Shown in pieces: positions 29,187 through 36,457 of a DNA stretch of 36,457 bases. Numbering within the stretch: position 1 is the first letter of the stretch; every line of letters begins with the position of its first letter. The position numbers and the translations under genes are program-made. The notes beneath the pieces are model-generated. The model searched no databases and had not been told where the DNA came from. It was given only the letters and a program-made list of their open reading frames with translations. The stretch is from an uncultured Hyphomicrobiales bacterium. Its GTDB lineage: Bacteria; Pseudomonadota; Alphaproteobacteria; Rhizobiales; Beijerinckiaceae. The stretch spans positions 1 to 36,457 of the forward strand of contig CAIUDK010000215.1 of the NCBI GenBank assembly GCA_903897875.1, in the 5' to 3' direction.

Positions 29187-30364
29187 GAAAAAGCCTTTCG
29201 TGGATCAAAGGCATCGCGCACAGCCTCGCCAACAAAAATCAACAGCGAGAGCATGAGTGCAATCGACACAAAGCCGGTCAGGCCCAACCATGGCGCTTGC
29301 AAATAGGTCTTGCCCTGCAACAGCAATTCACCAAGCGAAGCGGAGCCGGGCGGCAGACCTAGGCCCAGAAAATCGAGCGAGGTGAGTGTCGTGACCGACG
29401 CATTCACCACGAAGGGCAGAAACGTCAATGTTGCCACCATCGCATTGGGCAACACATGTTTGACCATAATTTTCAAATCCGGCAGCCCCAAAGCACGCGC
29501 CGCATTCACATATTCAAAATTGCGCGCCCGCAAAAATTCCGCGCGCACCAGATGCACCAAATGCACCCATGAGAACAGCAGCAAAACGCCCAGCAGCACA
29601 AAAAAGCTCGGCGTGATGATGGAGGACACGATAATCAAAATATAAAGATGGGGCAGCGACGACCAAATCTCGATGAAGCGTTGCGCAATCAAATCAAGCC
29701 AGCCACCGAAATAGCCCTGCACAGCGCCAGCCATAATGCCAATGACAGAGGACACGCTGGCAAGAATTAGTCCGAACAAAATCGAGATGCGAAAGCCATA
29801 GATCAGGCGCGCCAACACATCGCGCCCAGCGTCATCCGTGCCAAGCCAATTATATTCGAGATTGCGACAGCCCGCCTTTGGATCATTGGGAAAGCGTTTT
29901 TCAACAACCACTTTGCATTGCGCTTCACTCAGCATCCATGTGGGCGGCGAGGGCGCAGGTGTTGGCAAATCCAAATTATGCGTATGGAAAGAATAGCGCA
30001 CAGGCGGCCACAGCATCCAACCATGCGCTTCAATTTCATTGGAGATCACCGGGTCGCGATAATCCGTCTCAGCTAGAAAGCCGCCGAATTTTTCTTCCCC
30101 ATAGGTTTTGAACACCGGCACCAAAAGCTCGCCCTTATACCAAGCCAGAATGGGGCGATCATTGGCAATCACTTCGGCAAACAGCGAGGTGACAAAGAGG
30201 GCGAGAAACAACCAGAAGGCTATCCAGCCGCGTTTGTTGGCGCGGAAATTATCCAGCCGGCGTCGATTGACGGGCGTCAATTTCAACCAGCCCTTTTGCG
30301 GCAGAAGTGGCGCCAGTGTGTTGGATGTGGCTGAGAGTTCGCTATTGGCGGTTGGCATCATCAT
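29183..30364 (-). CDS. yejE: ABC transporter permease, YejE-type
   Basis: A 393-residue inner-membrane permease of the peptide/nickel (DppC) class. After a cytoplasmic N-terminus and one helix (AFWLFLALFVTSLFAEVIA) comes a long extracytoplasmic region (about 70-190), characteristic of YejE, leading to YNWLGTDDAGRDVLARLIYG. Five further helices follow, with the ATPase-contacting EAA loop NAARALGLPDLKIMVKHVLP. It pairs with YejB and uses the YejF ATPase. Start and stop overlap yejB and yejF by four bases each, so all three are translationally coupled. Confidence 0.93.
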   Translation of the reverse strand: MMMPTANSELSATSNTLAPLLPQKGWLKLTPVNRRRLDNFRANKRGWIAFWLFLALFVTSLFAEVIANDRPILAWYKGELLVPVFKTYGEEKFGGFLAETDYRDPVISNEIEAHGWMLWPPVRYSFHTHNLDLPTPAPSPPTWMLSEAQCKVVVEKRFPNDPKAGCRNLEYNWLGTDDAGRDVLARLIYGFRISILFGLILASVSSVIGIMAGAVQGYFGGWLDLIAQRFIEIWSSLPHLYILIIVSSIITPSFFVLLGVLLLFSWVHLVHLVRAEFLRARNFEYVNAARALGLPDLKIMVKHVLPNAMVATLTFLPFVVNASVTTLTSLDFLGLGLPPGSASLGELLLQGKTYLQAPWLGLTGFVSIALMLSLLIFVGEAVRDAFDPRKAFS

Positions 30365-31455
30365 ACGTCCCGCGTTTCAAAATCAATGCGCGGATCAATC
30401 CACGTATAGGTGAGATCCGACAGCAGATTGATGACCAGACCGACCAAAGCCAAAATGTAGATATTGGCAAACACAACGGGGTAATCGCGGTTCATCACCG
30501 ATTCATACGTCAGCAGTCCGAGCCCATCGAGCGAAAAAATATTTTCAATCAAGAGGGAGCCCGTAAAAAACGCGCCGATAAAGGCACCTGGAAATCCCGA
30601 GATCACAATCATCATAGCATTGCGAAACACATGGCCATAGAGAACTTGGTTTTCCGTCAGCCCCTTCATGCGCGCCGTCATTACATATTGTTTGCGGATT
30701 TCATCCAAGAAGGAATTCTTGGTGAGAAACGTCGAGGTGGCGAACGAGCCCAACACAAGCGCTGTGACGGGCAGCACCAAATGCCACAAATAATCGAGCA
30801 CTTTTCCAGCCCATGACAATTGCGACCAACCATCGGACGTCAGTCCGCGCGAAGGAAAGATTTGCAAGAATGAGCCACCCGCAAACAAAATCACCAACAG
30901 GACCGCAAACAAAAATCCGGGGATGGCATAGCCCACAATCACAAAGGCAGAGGTCACCACATCAAAGCGCGATCCATCAGACACAGCTTTTTGAATGCCC
31001 AGTGGGATCGAGATGAGATAGGAAATCAACGTCATCCAAAGCCCAAGCGAGATGGAGACGGGCAGTTTTTCGCCAATCAATTTCAGCACGGGCGTATCGC
31101 GAAAATAGCTGCGGCCAAAATCGAAGGTCAGATAATTTTTCAGCATGATCCAGAAACGTTCTGGCGCAGGCTTATCAAAACCAAATTGTTTTTCGAGTTC
31201 GGCAATGAATTTGGGATCGAGCCCTTGCGCACCACGATAGCGTTGATCACCCGATTGCTGTTGGGCCGCCGCACCCATGTCGTTACCGCCGCCGCCGATG
31301 CGCGCAGTGGCACCCTGATCAAGCCCCTGCAATTGCGCAATCACACGCTCGACGGGACCGCCGGGTGCAAATTGCACAATGGCAAAGGAGATCAGCAAAA
31401 TGCCAAACACCGTTGGGATCATCAAGAGCACGCGGCGCGCGATATAGGCGAACAT
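30361..31455 (-). CDS. yejB: ABC transporter permease, YejB-type
   Basis: A 364-residue inner-membrane permease of the DppB class. It starts MFAYIARRVLLMIPTVFGIL, the usual first helix, then a long periplasmic segment (about 35-115) with a Gly/Gln-rich insert (IGGGGNDMGAAAQQQSGDQ) typical of YejB. Five helices follow, with the EAA loop TARMKGLTENQVLYGHVFRN. It forms the transmembrane channel with YejE. It lies 11 bases after yejA and overlaps yejE by four. Confidence 0.93.
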   Translation of the reverse strand: MFAYIARRVLLMIPTVFGILLISFAIVQFAPGGPVERVIAQLQGLDQGATARIGGGGNDMGAAAQQQSGDQRYRGAQGLDPKFIAELEKQFGFDKPAPERFWIMLKNYLTFDFGRSYFRDTPVLKLIGEKLPVSISLGLWMTLISYLISIPLGIQKAVSDGSRFDVVTSAFVIVGYAIPGFLFAVLLVILFAGGSFLQIFPSRGLTSDGWSQLSWAGKVLDYLWHLVLPVTALVLGSFATSTFLTKNSFLDEIRKQYVMTARMKGLTENQVLYGHVFRNAMMIVISGFPGAFIGAFFTGSLLIENIFSLDGLGLLTYESVMNRDYPVVFANIYILALVGLVINLLSDLTYTWIDPRIDFETRDV

Positions 31456-31466
31456 GGGTTCTTTCG

Positions 31467-33392
31467 TTAGCCGTTAATATTGTTTTGCTTGGCCTTGGCC
31501 TCATCCCACCACCAAGTGCCGGGTGCGCCCGTGCCGTATTTTGGCAAAGTCTCGGGGCGCGAAAACGCATCCCAATACGCAATCAAACTTTTATCGCGAT
31601 ACCACATGGGCACCCAATAGCGACCAGCGCGCAGCACGCGGTCGAGTGCGCGACAGGCGATTGCGAGTTCCTCACGCGATTGCGCATGACCAATGCGCTC
31701 AATCAGCGCATCAATGGCAGGATCAGCCACGCCGCCCAAATTGCGCGAACCATGTGTCTTGGCCGCTTCCGAGCCGTAGATGATGCGTAATTCATCGCCC
31801 GGCGTTGTTGAGCCACCCATGGCGAGCGAGACAATATCGAAATCAAAATCCTGCAAGCGACGCACATATTGCGCATCATCCACAAGACGCGTCGTGGCTT
31901 CAATGCCTAGGCGTTTGAGATTGGCTTGGAACGGCTCGGTATGGGGCTGGAGCGCACCACTCGAATCCAAAAACTCCATGCGCAGTGGCGTGCCATCAGG
32001 CAATTTCAATTTGCCATTGTCACGCGTGCAGCCGGCCGTGCGCAACAAATCATCAGCGCGTTTGAGCAGTGCCCGATCAGAGCCAGAGCCATCTGAGCTT
32101 GGCGGCACCCATGGCGTGTTGAACACTTCATCAGGCACGCGACCACGAAACGGTTCGAGCAGCGCCAGTTCTTCAGCACTTGGTGCGCCGTCAGCTTTGC
32201 GATCTGAATTTTCAAAATAGGATGTCAGACGGCGATAGGCCGAATACATAATGTTGCGATTGGTCCATTCAAAATCGAACGCCAAGCCAATCGCTTCACG
32301 AATGCGCGCATCTTTGAATTGCGGACGGCGCAGATTGAAAATCCAACCCTGTGTGCCAACGGGGCTGCCACTAGGCAATTCGAGACGCTTCACGCGGCCC
32401 TCGCGCACGGCTGGAAAATCATAAGCGGTCGACCAGAGGCGCGCGGTGAATTCTTCGTTGAAATTTGTCTGGCCAGATTTGAAGGCTTCAAAACCAATCT
32501 GGCGCTCGCGATAATAATCATAGCGCAAACGATCAAAATTATTGGTGCCCACATTGACGGGAAGTTGTGCGCCCCAATAATTTTTAACGCGTTCAAATTC
32601 CACAAAGCGGCCTTGATCGAAGCGCGCCAATTTATACGGCCCCGATCCCAATGGCGCTTCCAAAGTGGAGGCTTCAAAATCACGTGTTGACCAATAGGCT
32701 TTGGAAAAAATCGGCAGGCCAGCAATGATGAGATGAAGATCACGCGAGCGCTGCGGTGTGAAGCGAACAATCAGCTCATCATCATTGGCAGCCTCAGCAC
32801 CGGCAAATTCTGACAGCAATGCGCGATAGGCAACATGGCCCTTGGCTTTGAGAATGTTGAGTGAGAAGGCAACATCATGAGCGCTAAGGCGCGAGCCATC
32901 GTGGAAGCGCGCCTCAGGGCGCAGTTGAAAACGATAGGTCAGACGGTCGGTGGAAATGCGAACCGAGCGCGCCACCAAACCATACATCGCATTGGGCTCG
33001 TTGGATGAGGATGCCATCAGCGAATCGAATGTCGATTCCATACCAGCGGCACCTGCGCCCTTGGTAACAAAAATATTGAATGTGTCGAAGGTCTGGAAGG
33101 CTTGGTTGCCGGTGGTGTTTTTAATTTGGAGGGAGAGCAGACCACCCTTGGGGGCGTTGGGATTTACATATGAAAAATGGGGAAAGTCGGCGGGCTCATT
33201 CAAAGCGCCAAATGTGGACAGGCCATGTACGGCGACCGCCTCATCTGCTTGGGCCTCGGCGACACCCAATTCCAAGGCATGTGCAGGTGAGTGTCCGTGC
33301 GTGTGGCGGATGTGCGATTGCCGAAATCCGGGCAAAGCGATTGTGGCGAAAGCAGCGGAGCCAAGAAGGGCAAAACGGCGAGTAAGGCGCAT
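31467..33392 (-). CDS. yejA: extracellular solute-binding protein, YejA-type (family 5)
   Basis: A 641-residue periplasmic binding protein of the peptide/OppA family 5, captured substrate being passed to YejBEF. The chosen ATG (33392) begins MRLTRRFALLGSAAFATIAL, a signal peptide with a twin-arginine-like TRRF motif, so export may be through Tat; the ORF-track start is 15 codons earlier and adds a Pro/Ser leader with no ribosome site. Between the hydrophobic core and the mature domain is a His-rich segment (HIRHTHGHSPAHA). The body has HGLSTFGALNEPADFPHF, YRFQLRPEARFHDGSRLSAH and IREAIGLAFDFEWTNRN, typical of the family. It heads the operon. The bound ligand is not determined by sequence. Confidence 0.92.
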   Translation of the reverse strand: MRLTRRFALLGSAAFATIALPGFRQSHIRHTHGHSPAHALELGVAEAQADEAVAVHGLSTFGALNEPADFPHFSYVNPNAPKGGLLSLQIKNTTGNQAFQTFDTFNIFVTKGAGAAGMESTFDSLMASSSNEPNAMYGLVARSVRISTDRLTYRFQLRPEARFHDGSRLSAHDVAFSLNILKAKGHVAYRALLSEFAGAEAANDDELIVRFTPQRSRDLHLIIAGLPIFSKAYWSTRDFEASTLEAPLGSGPYKLARFDQGRFVEFERVKNYWGAQLPVNVGTNNFDRLRYDYYRERQIGFEAFKSGQTNFNEEFTARLWSTAYDFPAVREGRVKRLELPSGSPVGTQGWIFNLRRPQFKDARIREAIGLAFDFEWTNRNIMYSAYRRLTSYFENSDRKADGAPSAEELALLEPFRGRVPDEVFNTPWVPPSSDGSGSDRALLKRADDLLRTAGCTRDNGKLKLPDGTPLRMEFLDSSGALQPHTEPFQANLKRLGIEATTRLVDDAQYVRRLQDFDFDIVSLAMGGSTTPGDELRIIYGSEAAKTHGSRNLGGVADPAIDALIERIGHAQSREELAIACRALDRVLRAGRYWVPMWYRDKSLIAYWDAFSRPETLPKYGTGAPGTWWWDEAKAKQNNING

Positions 33393-33494
33393 GAGAGTTC
33401 CAGCTGGGAGTTCCGGTTGGGCACTAGTGCGGCGCAAAGGGGCGTAGCCTCTTCAGCACATGCCCTCCAGCAGATGCGCGCCTGATTCGGCCAG

Positions 33495-33523
33495 ATTATG
33501 TCTCTTTTTCGAGATGCCGCCAG
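33495..33523 (-). promoter_or_regulatory. candidate promoter of the yejA operon
   Basis: On the minus strand CTGGCG and CATAAT are separated by 17 bases, about 100 bases upstream of yejA. The -10 matches consensus at five of six positions, the -35 at three. It is the best candidate in the gap between cycM and yejA. Confidence 0.35.
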
Positions 33524-33551
33524 CCTTGCCGACACAAAACAATTTGGAATC

Positions 33552-33583
33552 AAAAAAGGCCGGACGATTCGCCCGGCCTTTTC
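33552..33583 (-). terminator. intrinsic terminator of cycM
   Basis: GGCCGG/CCGGCC with flanking A/T pairs (10 bp in all) and a 9-base loop, followed on the minus strand by six T. It is 20 bases past the cycM stop and shields yejA from cycM transcription. Confidence 0.85.
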
Positions 33584-33603
33584 AAATTATTGGGTGTTTG
33601 AGA

Positions 33604-34140
33604 CTACTTAGCTGGTAGCGGGGCTGGCGTGTCAGCCAGCGAGCGCAAGAAGGCGATGATGTCAGCACGCTTAGCTGGATCCTTTTCGCCGCCGTAGCCC
33701 ATCTTGGTGCCAGCGATATAGCCCTTAGGATTGGTGATGAACTGGTTCAAAGCTTCATAGCTCCAGTTGCCACCCTTGGCCTTGATCGCATCGGAATAGG
33801 CGTAACCAGTTGAAGCTACAGCACGTTCCACAACACCATACAGGTTGGGGCCGGTTGCCTTAGGGGCGCCGTCCTTGGCCAGATTATGGCAGGTCGTGCA
33901 GACCTTAGCGTTTGATTCGCCCTTCTTAGGGTCAGCCTTGGCCAGCAAAACCGGCAAAGGCTCGCCAGCTGGCGCAGCAGCGGTGGCCGCAGCATGAACC
34001 TCTTCGGCTGGCAGGGCATAGCCCGGCTTTTCCGAATGAGAGCGAGAAAACAGCGAATCCGAGAAAATGCCCAGACCCATGACAAAAAGCAGGGTACCGA
34101 GCACGCCGCCGGCGATTTTGTTGAACTCAAAGGAATCCAT
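33604..34140 (-). CDS. cycM: membrane-anchored cytochrome c, CycM-type
   Basis: A 178-residue class I c-type cytochrome that carries electrons to a terminal oxidase in the periplasm. The N-terminus is one uncleaved hydrophobic anchor (IAGGVLGTLLFVMGLGIF), followed by an Ala/Pro-rich linker. The haem site is Cys81-x-x-Cys84-His85 (CTTCH) and the distal ligand is Met147 in GTKMGYGG. The mitochondrial-like body (TGPNLYGVVER, YAYSDAIKAKGG) is the CycM/cytochrome c552 type of Rhizobiales that supports cytochrome aa3 oxidase. It is divergent from kdsB, the usual order in this group, and has its own terminator. Confidence 0.9.
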   Translation of the reverse strand: MDSFEFNKIAGGVLGTLLFVMGLGIFSDSLFSRSHSEKPGYALPAEEVHAAATAAAPAGEPLPVLLAKADPKKGESNAKVCTTCHNLAKDGAPKATGPNLYGVVERAVASTGYAYSDAIKAKGGNWSYEALNQFITNPKGYIAGTKMGYGGEKDPAKRADIIAFLRSLADTPAPLPAK

Positions 34141-34291
34141 GCCTGGCTCCTGCCTTTCAAAATGGATCTGTCCAGATCAAGCCTAAGCCAATCTGATCGA
34201 TGAAACGGTTGATTACTCGCTTTGCCGTGTGGTTGGCAACACGTATAAGCAAGCTCAATCATCACCTTTTGCAAGTTCTGTGTAGCCAACC

Positions 34292-35038
34292 ATGTCTTCA
34301 CCCATCACTTCACCCATCGTTCTGGTCCCAGCCCGCATGGCTTCCACCCGTCTGCCGGGCAAGCCATTGGCCGATATTGGCGGCCAGCCCATGATCGTTC
34401 AGGTCTGGCGCAGGGCCATGGAAGCCGATGTTGGGCCGGTCGTTGTGGCAGCCGATAGTGTTGAAATCATTGAGGTAATTCGTGCAGCAGGGGGGCAAGC
34501 CGTGCTCACCGGCGACCATCATCAATCGGGATCAGACCGGATTTTTGAGGCCATCAATCTGATCGACCCCGACGGGCGTCACGATGCCATCATCAACATC
34601 CAAGGCGACCTTCCGGTGCTGGAAGCCGACACGGTGCGGGCCTGTAAAAATCTTTTGTCTGATAGCGCTGTGGATATTGCCACGGTGGCGGCCCTCATCA
34701 CCCGGCCAGAAGAAAAGACCGATCCCAATGTCGTTAAGGTCGTGGGTAGCCCGCTTTCGGCTAACCGCTTGCGGGCCTTGTATTTTACCCGCGCCACCGC
34801 GCCCTATGGCGAGGGGCCGCTCTATCATCACATCGGCCTCTACGCCTATCGCCGCGCGGCGCTGGAGCGGTTTGTCGCTCTGCCCCCTTCCACTTTGGAG
34901 CAGCGCGAAAAACTGGAACAATTACGGGCCCTTGAAGCCGGTATGCGAATCGATGTCGGCCTTGTTGCCGCCGTGCCCTTGGGCGTAGATACGCCCCATG
35001 ATCTTGAGCGCGCACGCACTCTGTTGAGGACAAAATGA
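34292..35038 (+). CDS. kdsB: 3-deoxy-manno-octulosonate cytidylyltransferase KdsB
   Basis: KdsB activates KDO as CMP-KDO for the inner core of lipopolysaccharide. The 248-residue nucleotidyltransferase has [19 protein letters not shown] near the N-terminus, the CTP/metal segment [11 protein letters not shown] and [10 protein letters not shown], all typical of the family, at normal length. The ATG has no obvious Shine-Dalgarno, which may mean weak or leaderless initiation. Its stop overlaps the pheA start by four bases (ATGA). It indicates a Gram-negative LPS-bearing cell. Confidence 0.95.
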   Translation: MSSPITSPIVLVPARMASTRLPGKPLADIGGQPMIVQVWRRAMEADVGPVVVAADSVEIIEVIRAAGGQAVLTGDHHQSGSDRIFEAINLIDPDGRHDAIINIQGDLPVLEADTVRACKNLLSDSAVDIATVAALITRPEEKTDPNVVKVVGSPLSANRLRALYFTRATAPYGEGPLYHHIGLYAYRRAALERFVALPPSTLEQREKLEQLRALEAGMRIDVGLVAAVPLGVDTPHDLERARTLLRTK

Positions 35039-35898
35039 GCGAAATCAAACGCATCGCCTATCAGGGCGAACCCGGCGCCAATTCTCACATTGCGTGTGCG
35101 GATATGTATCCCGATTGGGAATCGCTGCCCTGTCCGACGTTTGAAGATGCGTTTGCTGCCATCAGCGAGGGCCGTGCGGATCTGGGCATGATTCCGGTGG
35201 AAAATTCCATCAACGGACGCGTCGCCGACATCCATCACTTTTTGCCACAAGCTGGCCTGCACATTATCGGCGAATATTTTTTGCCTATTCATTTCCAATT
35301 GTTAGCCATTAAGGGCGCAAAATTGGAGACGCTGAAATCGGTCTACAGCCACGTTCATGCGCTGGGCCAATGCCGCAATATTATTCGCAAATATAATCTT
35401 AAACCCGTGATCACAGGCGACACCGCAGGCTCGGCGCGCGAAGTGTCGGAATGGAATGATCCAACACGCGCATCCTTGGCACCCGCCTTGGCCGCCAAGA
35501 TCTATGGTCTTGAAACTTTGGCACAAAATGTCGAAGACGCTGAGCACAACACAACGCGCTTTATCATTCTGTCCAAGACTCCCCAATGGCCAGTCGTGGG
35601 CTCTGGCCCCACTGTGACGACCTTTGTGTTTCGTGTGCGCAATGTGCCAGCAGCTCTCTACAAAGCACTGGGTGGTTTTGCGACCAATGGCGTCAATATG
35701 TCCAAGCTAGAAAGCTATATGGTGGAAGGCGAATTTGCCGCCACGCAATTCTTGGTCGATGTCGATGGCCATCCTGAAGACGCCTCCATGCGTATGGCTC
35801 TGGAAGAGCTTGCGTTTTTCTCACGCGAGGTGAGAATTCTGGGCGTCTATCCAGCCCATCCGTTTCGTGTCGCTGCGCAAAAGATGACAGCAGATTGA
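35035..35898 (+). CDS. pheA: prephenate dehydratase PheA (monofunctional)
   Basis: Converts prephenate to phenylpyruvate in phenylalanine synthesis. The 287-residue protein has the dehydratase domain (about 5-182: [22 protein letters not shown], and the catalytic TRF at 174-176 in NTTRFIILS) and a C-terminal ACT domain (about 193-275) where phenylalanine normally exerts feedback. The usual ESRP motif reads ESYM here, a form I associate with alphaproteobacterial enzymes. No chorismate mutase domain is fused, unlike E. coli PheA. Translationally coupled to kdsB. The convergent TetR gene ends two bases later. Confidence 0.94.
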   Translation: MSEIKRIAYQGEPGANSHIACADMYPDWESLPCPTFEDAFAAISEGRADLGMIPVENSINGRVADIHHFLPQAGLHIIGEYFLPIHFQLLAIKGAKLETLKSVYSHVHALGQCRNIIRKYNLKPVITGDTAGSAREVSEWNDPTRASLAPALAAKIYGLETLAQNVEDAEHNTTRFIILSKTPQWPVVGSGPTVTTFVFRVRNVPAALYKALGGFATNGVNMSKLESYMVEGEFAATQFLVDVDGHPEDASMRMALEELAFFSREVRILGVYPAHPFRVAAQKMTAD

Positions 35899-35900
35899 TA

Positions 35901-36457
35901 TTACGAATTGGCGCGGGCTTCTCTCAGACTTGCGTCTCTCAGACTTGCGCCAAATTCTCCGTGATGCAGTTTGAGCAGGCTTTGTCGCGCACCTTGTAAA
36001 AACGTCGTCACAAAAAATGCCAAAGTGTCTTCGCGCACAAGGTTGACGGGCATATGGTAGAGATGTTCGCGCAGAGCGTGAAATAACATCGCGCCATGCA
36101 GCATATTGGCGAGTTCTTCCTCGCCATTGAGCAGCGGCTTTGTCGCCAAATCAGGCAGCTCAGCCTCACGGCGCAGCTCGCGAATGAGTGGCGTCACGAT
36201 ATTTTCAAACATGAATCCAGCGCGCACATGGGCATCCGTTCGGCCATCCAGAACGGCGCGCAAAAGCAAGCGCAGCCCAATGTCATCGCCACTCAAAATG
36301 CGGCCATAGACGCTCACAAGACGATTCGCCAAGGGTGCGGACGTATCATCAAGCGCTTGGAGCCATTCAAGATTCCATTGATCGGCAAACACTTTGTCGA
36401 ACATGGCTGCCAGCAAAGCTTCTTTGGATGGATAATATTTATAGAGCAGGGCTTGGC
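35901..36457 (-). CDS. TetR-family transcriptional regulator (5' end beyond the window)
   Basis: A partial gene: about 185 residues are visible, and the open frame continues past the window edge. The first visible residues, QALLYKYYPSKEALLAAMF, are the recognition helix and following turn of a TetR helix-turn-helix, so only the first 30 or so residues are missing. The rest is a helical ligand/dimer domain with no specific signature. The ORF-track start (TTG 36416) lies inside the DNA-binding domain and is not the true start. A 15-base tandem duplication near the 3' end repeats ASLRD/ASLRE at the C-terminus. Its target and inducer cannot be inferred. Confidence 0.85.
   Translation of the reverse strand, partial: QALLYKYYPSKEALLAAMFDKVFADQWNLEWLQALDDTSAPLANRLVSVYGRILSGDDIGLRLLLRAVLDGRTDAHVRAGFMFENIVTPLIRELRREAELPDLATKPLLNGEEELANMLHGAMLFHALREHLYHMPVNLVREDTLAFFVTTFLQGARQSLLKLHHGEFGASLRDASLREARANS

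Noticed and set aside
30991-31470. 159-residue plus-strand ORF opposite yejB
   Set aside because: Shadow frame of a clear permease gene, no supporting features.

Overview
The window reads as a stretch of core chromosome from an alphaproteobacterium, most likely of the Rhizobiales/Hyphomicrobiales. This rests on gene content and order: rimP-nusA-ylxR-infB-rbfA-truB-rpsO-pnp, then fabI/fabB/fabA beside a divergent Fur-family Irr regulator, and a membrane-anchored CycM-type cytochrome c divergent from kdsB-pheA. No prophage, insertion sequence, CRISPR array, rRNA or tRNA is visible. Genus cannot be read from the sequence. Several genes appear to start at TTG or GTG.

Layout. 1-5.1 kb: an ABHD10-like alpha/beta hydrolase, then a minus-strand pair made of a sodium/solute-symporter-type hybrid histidine kinase and its LuxR-type response regulator (CrbS/CrbR-like architecture), ended by an intrinsic terminator. 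5.3-5.9 kb: a decayed remnant of a TolC-family outer membrane protein. 6.1-16.8 kb: the transcription/translation block from rimP to pnp, preceded by a good promoter and a strong intrinsic terminator inside the leader (a likely attenuator), and closed by a GAAA-loop terminator. 17-19.5 kb: an LTxxQ periplasmic protein and a large GT-C/STT3-like membrane protein. 19.6-23.2 kb: the unsaturated fatty acid genes fabA-fabB-fabI on the minus strand with irr divergent. 23.3-25.1 kb: an SH3-domain exported protein and a 2-hydroxyacid dehydrogenase preceded by a possible 18-codon leader ORF. 25.1-33.4 kb: a tightly packed minus-strand array, yejA-yejB-yejE-yejF-deoB-cdd-deoC, joining a peptide/microcin-C-type ABC importer to deoxynucleoside catabolism. 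33.6-36.5 kb: cycM, kdsB-pheA and the 3' part of a TetR regulator cut by the window edge.

How the genes work together. NusA, IF2, RimP, RbfA, TruB, S15 and PNPase form the classic transcription-antitermination, ribosome-maturation and RNA-decay set. FabA introduces the cis double bond, FabB elongates the unsaturated acyl chain and FabI completes each cycle. DeoB, Cdd and DeoC handle pentose phosphate, cytidine and deoxyribose phosphate, and their translational coupling to a Yej importer suggests coordinated scavenging of nucleoside- or peptide-containing compounds.

I found no clear-cut novel multi-gene system. The most interesting leads are the yej-deo coupled operon, the orphan STT3-like protein lacking the WWDYG motif, the rimP leader attenuator, the possible leader ORF before the dehydrogenase, the structured fabB-fabI intergenic region and the TolC relic.
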